From Acidobacteriota bacterium (lineage in GTDB: Bacteria > Acidobacteriota > Vicinamibacteria > Vicinamibacterales > UBA2999): a stretch of DNA of 9,797 bases. A program made the translations under genes and the position numbers. Below, one piece after another: positions 6,501-9,797 of this stretch; the first letter of the stretch is position 1; each line of letters begins with the position of its first letter. The stretch is from the NCBI GenBank assembly GCA_013813075.1, contig JACCSI010000111.1:1-9797 (forward strand), written 5' to 3'. Below the pieces are notes generated by a model. The model searched no databases, was not told the origin of the DNA, and worked only from the letters and a program-made list of their open reading frames with translations.

Positions 6501-7534
6501 CACGCATCCAAGGCGTACCCGATTTCGGCCCCGGCCTCCGTCTTCACCTCAACGAGAACACCGGCGGATGTTCGCCGGCGGTCGTCGCCGCCGTGCGTGC
6601 CTTCGACGCGCGCGGCCTGGCGACGTATCCGGACTATCGCGCTGCGGTGATCGAAACCGCCGCATTCCTCGGCGTCGACCCCGAATGGCTGGTGTTGACC
6701 AACGGGCTCGACGAAGGCGTGCTGCTGACCGCCATTGCTTGTTTGACGCAGACGCCCGGTGCGCCGGCGCCGGAAGTCGTGATGCCCATGCCTGCGTTCG
6801 AAACCTACATCACCACGGCAAAGGCTCTGGGTGCCCGCATCGTCGCCGTGCCGCCGGGTCCGGACTATGCGTTCCCGACCGCAGCGGTGCTGGCAGCGGT
6901 CACCCCGAATACACGACTGATCTACATCAACAACCCCAACAATCCCACGGGTCAGCGTGTCTCCAAGCAGGCGATTCGCCGCATCGCCAGTGAGGCCTCA
7001 CACGCGATCGTCTTCGTCGACGAGGCCTATCACGACTTCATGGAGGAGAACTTTCTCGACGAGGCCGTGTCGTATCCCAACGTGCTGGTGGGACGCACCT
7101 TCTCAAAAGCACACGGCCTGGCCGGCATGCGCGTCGGCATCATGGTGGCACCGCCGCCGGTCCTCGAGCCGATTCGCTTCGTGATGCCGCTCTTCAATCT
7201 CAACGTCGTCGCGGTGCAGGCCCTGCGCGCGGCGCTGACCGACCGTGACTTCACACCGTGGTACGTCACCCAGGCCACTGAGTCGAAGCGGCGGTTGTAT
7301 GACGTTCTCGACCGCGTCGGCCTGAAGTACTGGAGGAGTGCCGCCAATTTTGTGCTCGTGGACGGCGGCGCGCGGGCGAGCGAGATCGTCGACGGCTTGC
7401 TCGCGCATGGCGTGCTCGTGCGCGATCGCACCAAAGACCCGTATTGCCCGAACTGCTTCCGCATTACCGCGGGTGTCGTCGAGCACACGCAGGAGGCGGT
7501 CGAGGCGCTGGAGGCGTTGTGCGCAAATCAGTAG
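6497..7534 (+). CDS. hisC: Histidinol-phosphate aminotransferase (HisC)
   Basis: HisC is a PLP-dependent fold-type I aminotransferase converting imidazole-acetol phosphate and glutamate to histidinol phosphate and 2-oxoglutarate. The true start is ATG 6497, overlapping the hisD stop by 4 nt, although the frame stays open for over 1 kb upstream through hisD. The 345 residues show LHLNENTGG (16-24, usually LNENPYG), INNPNNPTG (144-152), FVDEAYHDF (173-181), and [14 protein letters not shown] (201-214) with PLP lysine Lys204. The substrate carboxylate-binding arginine is Arg322 in FRITAG. A CPNC motif (317-320) directly precedes that arginine, which is unusual for classical HisC and may be a lineage feature. 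The context between hisD and hisB supports HisC rather than another class I/II aminotransferase. Confidence 0.92.
   Translation: MTRIQGVPDFGPGLRLHLNENTGGCSPAVVAAVRAFDARGLATYPDYRAAVIETAAFLGVDPEWLVLTNGLDEGVLLTAIACLTQTPGAPAPEVVMPMPAFETYITTAKALGARIVAVPPGPDYAFPTAAVLAAVTPNTRLIYINNPNNPTGQRVSKQAIRRIASEASHAIVFVDEAYHDFMEENFLDEAVSYPNVLVGRTFSKAHGLAGMRVGIMVAPPPVLEPIRFVMPLFNLNVVAVQALRAALTDRDFTPWYVTQATESKRRLYDVLDRVGLKYWRSAANFVLVDGGARASEIVDGLLAHGVLVRDRTKDPYCPNCFRITAGVVEHTQEAVEALEALCANQ
7510..7514 (+). promoter_or_regulatory. Ribosome binding site for hisB within the hisC 3' end
   Basis: GGAGG at 7510-7514 lies 4 nt before GTG 7519, inside the last codons of hisC. It supports the GTG start, after which the protein reads [15 protein letters not shown], a typical IGP dehydratase N-terminus. 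The longer frame to 7444 would only add residues translated from hisC sequence. Confidence 0.7.
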
Positions 7535-8106
7535 TCGAGCGGGTCACGGCGGAGACACAGATTCGCGTTGACCTCCATCTTGACGGCACCGGCCGCTTCG
7601 ACAACCAGACCGGTGTGCGCTTTTTCGACCACATGCTCGACCTGGTGGCACGACATGGCGCGTTCGATCTCACCATCCGCGCTCGGGGCGACCTCGACGT
7701 CGATCAGCATCACACCGTCGAGGATGTCGGGATCGCGCTCGGCGAGGCGGTCAGCCAGGCACTCGGTGACCGCAAGGGAATCAATCGGGCCGGGTACTTC
7801 GTGATGCCGATGGACGAGACGCTTGCGGTGGCGGCCATCGATCTGGGTGGACGGCCGCACACGGTCGTCAACACACTGGTGAAGGTACGGCTGGTCGGGG
7901 ATCTGCAGAGCGAGCTGGTGCACGACTTCTTTGCAGGCTTTGCGATGGGGGCACGGGCCAACGTGCACCTGAAGGTGATGTACGGCCGTTCGAACCACCA
8001 CAAGATCGAAGCCTGTTTCAAGGCGTTCGCCCGCGCGTTGCGCGTGGCGTGCGCCAAAGACAAGCGGATGGCGAGGATGTTGCCGAGCACGAAGGGATTG
8101 TTGTGA
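7519..8106 (+). CDS. hisB: Imidazoleglycerol-phosphate dehydratase (HisB, monofunctional)
   Basis: HisB dehydrates IGP to imidazole-acetol phosphate using a Mn-type metal site in a 24-mer. The 195-residue length matches a stand-alone dehydratase without the N-terminal phosphatase domain of the enterobacterial fusion. Diagnostic motifs are [13 protein letters not shown] (35-47), [16 protein letters not shown] (62-77) with His64, His65 and Glu68, [17 protein letters not shown] (97-113), and [17 protein letters not shown] (158-174) with His160, His161 and Glu164. The C-terminus LPSTKGLL is the typical end. GTG 7519 is chosen on the GGAGG box and on homology. It overlaps hisC by 16 nt and its TGA overlaps the hisH GTG by 4 nt. 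Because the phosphatase half is absent, a separate histidinol-phosphate phosphatase must be encoded elsewhere. Confidence 0.95.
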   Translation: MRKSVVERVTAETQIRVDLHLDGTGRFDNQTGVRFFDHMLDLVARHGAFDLTIRARGDLDVDQHHTVEDVGIALGEAVSQALGDRKGINRAGYFVMPMDETLAVAAIDLGGRPHTVVNTLVKVRLVGDLQSELVHDFFAGFAMGARANVHLKVMYGRSNHHKIEACFKAFARALRVACAKDKRMARMLPSTKGLL

Positions 8107-8711
8107 TTGCGCTGGTCGACTACGGGGCGGGCAACCTGACCTCGGTGCGGAAGGCCTTGTCGGCGATCGGCGCGGACTACTGCACGCCCACTGCCCCGGC
8201 AGCGCTCGAGTCCATGAGTGCGATCGTTGTCCCCGGCGTCGGACACTTCGAGGCGACGCGCGTCCTCGACCAACACTGGCGTGCCGCGATTCGCAGCGCG
8301 GTCGAGCGCGGCGCCGCGCTCTTCGGCATCTGCCTGGGCATGCAATGGTTGTTTGAAGGCAGCGACGAGGCACCCGGCCTGGCCGGCCTCGGCGTGTTTC
8401 GCGGGTCCTGCGTACATCTGGCCGGCCCGCCTCACGGGACCGGTCCTTTCAAAGTGCCGCACGTGGGCTGGAACAGCTTGAGGTTTCCAGGTCTGAGCAT
8501 GTCGATGAGCGGGCTGGCACAGGACACCCAGGTGTACTTCACGCACTCCTACGTCGCACCCGTTGTGCCCGAATCCGCGGCGGTCACCACCTATGGCGTC
8601 GAGTTCTCGGCGGCCGTTGAGCAGGGTCGCGTCGCAGGCGTGCAGTTTCACCCCGAAAAGTCCGGCGACGCCGGCCTGCGCATTCTGAAGAACTGGCTCG
8701 ATGCTGTCTAA
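8103..8711 (+). CDS. hisH: Imidazole glycerol phosphate synthase, glutamine amidotransferase subunit (HisH)
   Basis: HisH hydrolyses glutamine and channels ammonia to HisF for formation of IGP and AICAR from PRFAR. It is a class I (triad) amidotransferase of 202 residues. Motifs are [15 protein letters not shown] (1-15), PGVGHF (44-49), [15 protein letters not shown] (75-89) with nucleophile Cys77, VPHVGWN (118-124), YFTHSY (145-150), and GVQFHPEKS (179-187) with His183 and Glu185. The start is GTG 8103, which gives the standard N-terminus and overlaps the hisB stop by 4 nt (GTGA). GAAGGG at 8091-8096 with 6-nt spacing can serve as Shine-Dalgarno. It overlaps the next gene, hisF, by 11 nt, as expected for two subunits made in equal amounts. 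Confidence 0.96.
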   Translation: MIALVDYGAGNLTSVRKALSAIGADYCTPTAPAALESMSAIVVPGVGHFEATRVLDQHWRAAIRSAVERGAALFGICLGMQWLFEGSDEAPGLAGLGVFRGSCVHLAGPPHGTGPFKVPHVGWNSLRFPGLSMSMSGLAQDTQVYFTHSYVAPVVPESAAVTTYGVEFSAAVEQGRVAGVQFHPEKSGDAGLRILKNWLDAV

Positions 8712-9456
8712 GCGGATCATCGCGTGCCTCGACGTGCGCGACGGTAAGGTGGTCAAGGGGACCAACTTCGAGGGACTTCGCGACGCTGGTGACCCAGCGG
8801 AATTGGCGGCGCGCTACAACCGCGACGGCATCGACGAGATCGTCATCCTCGACGTCACGGCCACGCTCGAAGCGCGCCAGGCGCGGGCGCACACAATTCA
8901 CGCGGTGGCCCGCGAGATCTTCCTGCCGCTCTGCGTGGGCGGGGGTATTCGCACCGAAGCCGACGCCGCGGCAGCGATCGAGGCGGGCGCCGACAAAGTC
9001 AGCTTGAACACGGCGGCGCTCCACGATCCGTCGCTCATCACCCGACTGGCGGCACGTTATGGAAGCCAGGCGGTCATTGTCGCGATCGACGCCAAGCGCC
9101 AGAACGGCCGCTTTGAAGTCTATGCGCGCAGTGGCACCGACCACACCACGCGCGACGCGGTGGAATGGGCCCGCGAGGCAACCGGACGCGGCGCCGGCGA
9201 GATTCTCCTCACCTCGATCGACCGCGATGGAACACGGTCGGGGTTCGACTGCGAGCTGACTGCGGCGGTGTCGAACAGTGTCCCCATCCCGGTGATCGCG
9301 TCGGGCGGCGCGGGGACATTCGAGCACTTCAGCGAGGTCTTCACCGCCGGACAGGCCGACGCCGCCCTCGCCGCCTCGATTTTTCACTTCAATGAGAAGA
9401 GCGTGAGCGAGCTCAAATACCACCTCCGCAGCCGAGACATCGCAGTGCGGCTCTGA
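8701..9456 (+). CDS. hisF: Imidazole glycerol phosphate synthase, cyclase subunit (HisF)
   Basis: HisF is a (beta/alpha)8 barrel that condenses ammonia with PRFAR, giving IGP for histidine and AICAR for purine synthesis. The 251-residue protein starts [20 protein letters not shown] with catalytic Asp11; the second catalytic aspartate is Asp130 in VAIDAKR. Phosphate-binding and barrel motifs are [11 protein letters not shown] (79-89), DKVSLNT (98-104), LTSIDRDGT (170-178), VIASGGAG (198-205) and AASIFHF (224-230). Its ATG lies inside the hisH 3' end (11-nt overlap) with only a weak purine stretch upstream (TGAAGAA), so translation is probably coupled to hisH. The operon's tight spacing ends here: 196 nt separate it from hisA. 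Confidence 0.96.
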   Translation: MLSKRIIACLDVRDGKVVKGTNFEGLRDAGDPAELAARYNRDGIDEIVILDVTATLEARQARAHTIHAVAREIFLPLCVGGGIRTEADAAAAIEAGADKVSLNTAALHDPSLITRLAARYGSQAVIVAIDAKRQNGRFEVYARSGTDHTTRDAVEWAREATGRGAGEILLTSIDRDGTRSGFDCELTAAVSNSVPIPVIASGGAGTFEHFSEVFTAGQADAALAASIFHFNEKSVSELKYHLRSRDIAVRL

Positions 9457-9466
9457 CCGGGTATTC

Positions 9467-9517
9467 GCCACAGAAATCACGCAGACCAGGGAGAGTACGA
9501 TCGCGGGGCACAGAGAC
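9467..9517. repeat. Degenerate CACAGAG-type repeat units in the hisF-hisA spacer
   Basis: GCCACAGA (9467-9474) and GCACAGAGAC (9508-9517) repeat the theme of the inverted repeat between the two peptidase genes (GCCACAGAG at 2055). Here the units are in the same orientation and separated by about 33 nt. No coding frame is evident in the spacer 9457-9652. The similarity is short, so this could be chance; a genome-wide count would settle it. Confidence 0.35.
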
Positions 9518-9561
9518 TATGATCGAGGGTCGTTGTGAGAATCAGGATCGCGTCTGTTGTT

Positions 9562-9586
9562 TCGGCCCTGCGCTCAGGGTGCCCGA
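9562..9586 (+). repeat. GC-rich hairpin in the hisF-hisA spacer
   Basis: CCCTG (9566-9570) and CAGGG (9575-9579) enclose the 4-nt loop CGCT. TCGG (9562-9565) pairs with CCGA (9583-9586) across a 3-nt bulge, giving a 9-bp imperfect stem. There is no following T-run, so it is not an obvious terminator. The core CGCTCAGGG resembles dispersed intergenic palindromes I recall from GC-rich genomes. It could be a REP-like element, an RNA stability or processing element, or a partial Rho-independent signal. Confidence 0.4.
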
Positions 9587-9652
9587 TGTCGCTGTGGCCC
9601 GTTCGAGACCAAGACCGGGCCGAGACGTGACCGCGACCGTGAAGCGTGCGCC

Positions 9653-9797
9653 ATGCTGATACCGTCGATTGATCTCAAAAGTGGCAAAGTCGTGCAGCTT
9701 GTGCAGGGGGAGAAGCTCGCCATGGAATCGAGCGATCTCAACGGCTGGATCGAACGCTTTGCGAAGTTTCCCAAGGTGCAACTGATCGATCTCGACG
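9653..9797 (+). CDS. hisA: HisA isomerase, N-terminal fragment (truncated by window end)
   Basis: Only the first 48 codons and one further base are present. HisA (ProFAR isomerase) performs the Amadori rearrangement that makes PRFAR, the substrate of HisH/HisF. The fragment begins MLIPSIDLKSGKVVQLVQGE, with the barrel's first strand and catalytic Asp7, and reaches the second strand VQLIDLD (42-48). The IPSIDL start and QLIDLD strand fit HisA better than HisF. The intervening GWIERFAKFP is unlike typical enterobacterial or actinobacterial HisA and recalls a divergent version seen in Acidobacteriota (from memory). The Shine-Dalgarno is poor (GTGAAG, 9639-9644). It follows hisF after 196 nt, so it is either at the end of the same transcript or separately expressed. 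Confidence 0.85.
   Translation, partial: MLIPSIDLKSGKVVQLVQGEKLAMESSDLNGWIERFAKFPKVQLIDLD

Noticed and set aside
9542..9781. Antisense open frame over the hisF-hisA spacer and hisA start
   Set aside because: It is the reverse strand of the HisA N-terminus; it lacks a domain and the sense strand has clear HisA homology.
1..9797. CRISPR arrays, tRNA or rRNA genes, insertion sequences
   Set aside because: No regularly spaced repeats, tRNA-like cloverleaf, rRNA sequence or transposase was seen on either strand.

Overview
The window is high-GC, densely coded DNA with every convincing gene on the + strand. It looks like a chromosomal segment of a free-living Gram-negative-type bacterium. The pairing of secreted S9 and M28 peptidases with an Acidobacteriota-like histidine operon (HisA opening MLIPSIDL, unusual HisC and HisD signature variants) suggests Acidobacteriota, perhaps the Vicinamibacteria. 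That placement is inferred from remembered family resemblance, not from a search.

Region 1 (7-3719) holds two exported hydrolases: an S9 prolyl-oligopeptidase-type serine peptidase with an N-terminal beta-propeller, and an M28 zinc aminopeptidase-type protein with a PA-like insert. Both start with Sec signal peptides, which suggests extracytoplasmic peptide degradation. An inverted repeat with GCCACAGAG/CTCTGTGGC arms lies between them.

Region 2 (about 3720-3956) is the most interesting part. A short unannotated reading frame at 3769-3840 encodes a 23-residue peptide beginning MFVFHVHHVHHFR, with five His codons within seven codons. A GC-rich hairpin followed by six T residues lies 28 nt after its stop. 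The left arm of this terminator can pair perfectly over 8 bp with a segment inside the 3' half of the leader ORF. That segment in turn lies in a stem whose 5' side is the His codons. These are all the parts of a translation-mediated transcription attenuator (hisL type) sensing charged tRNA-His.

Region 3 (3957-9797) is the operon it would control, in the order hisI-hisG-hisD-hisC-hisB-hisH-hisF-(gap)-hisA. Five of the junctions overlap (4, 4, 16, 4 and 11 nt), so translation is probably coupled. Several genes start at TTG or GTG. HisG is the long self-regulated type, so a second control by feedback inhibition is likely. HisH and HisF form the glutamine-dependent synthase that produces IGP and AICAR. 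hisA runs off the window end and is separated from hisF by a 196-nt spacer with repeat-like sequences. No hisE or histidinol-phosphate phosphatase gene is visible in the window.
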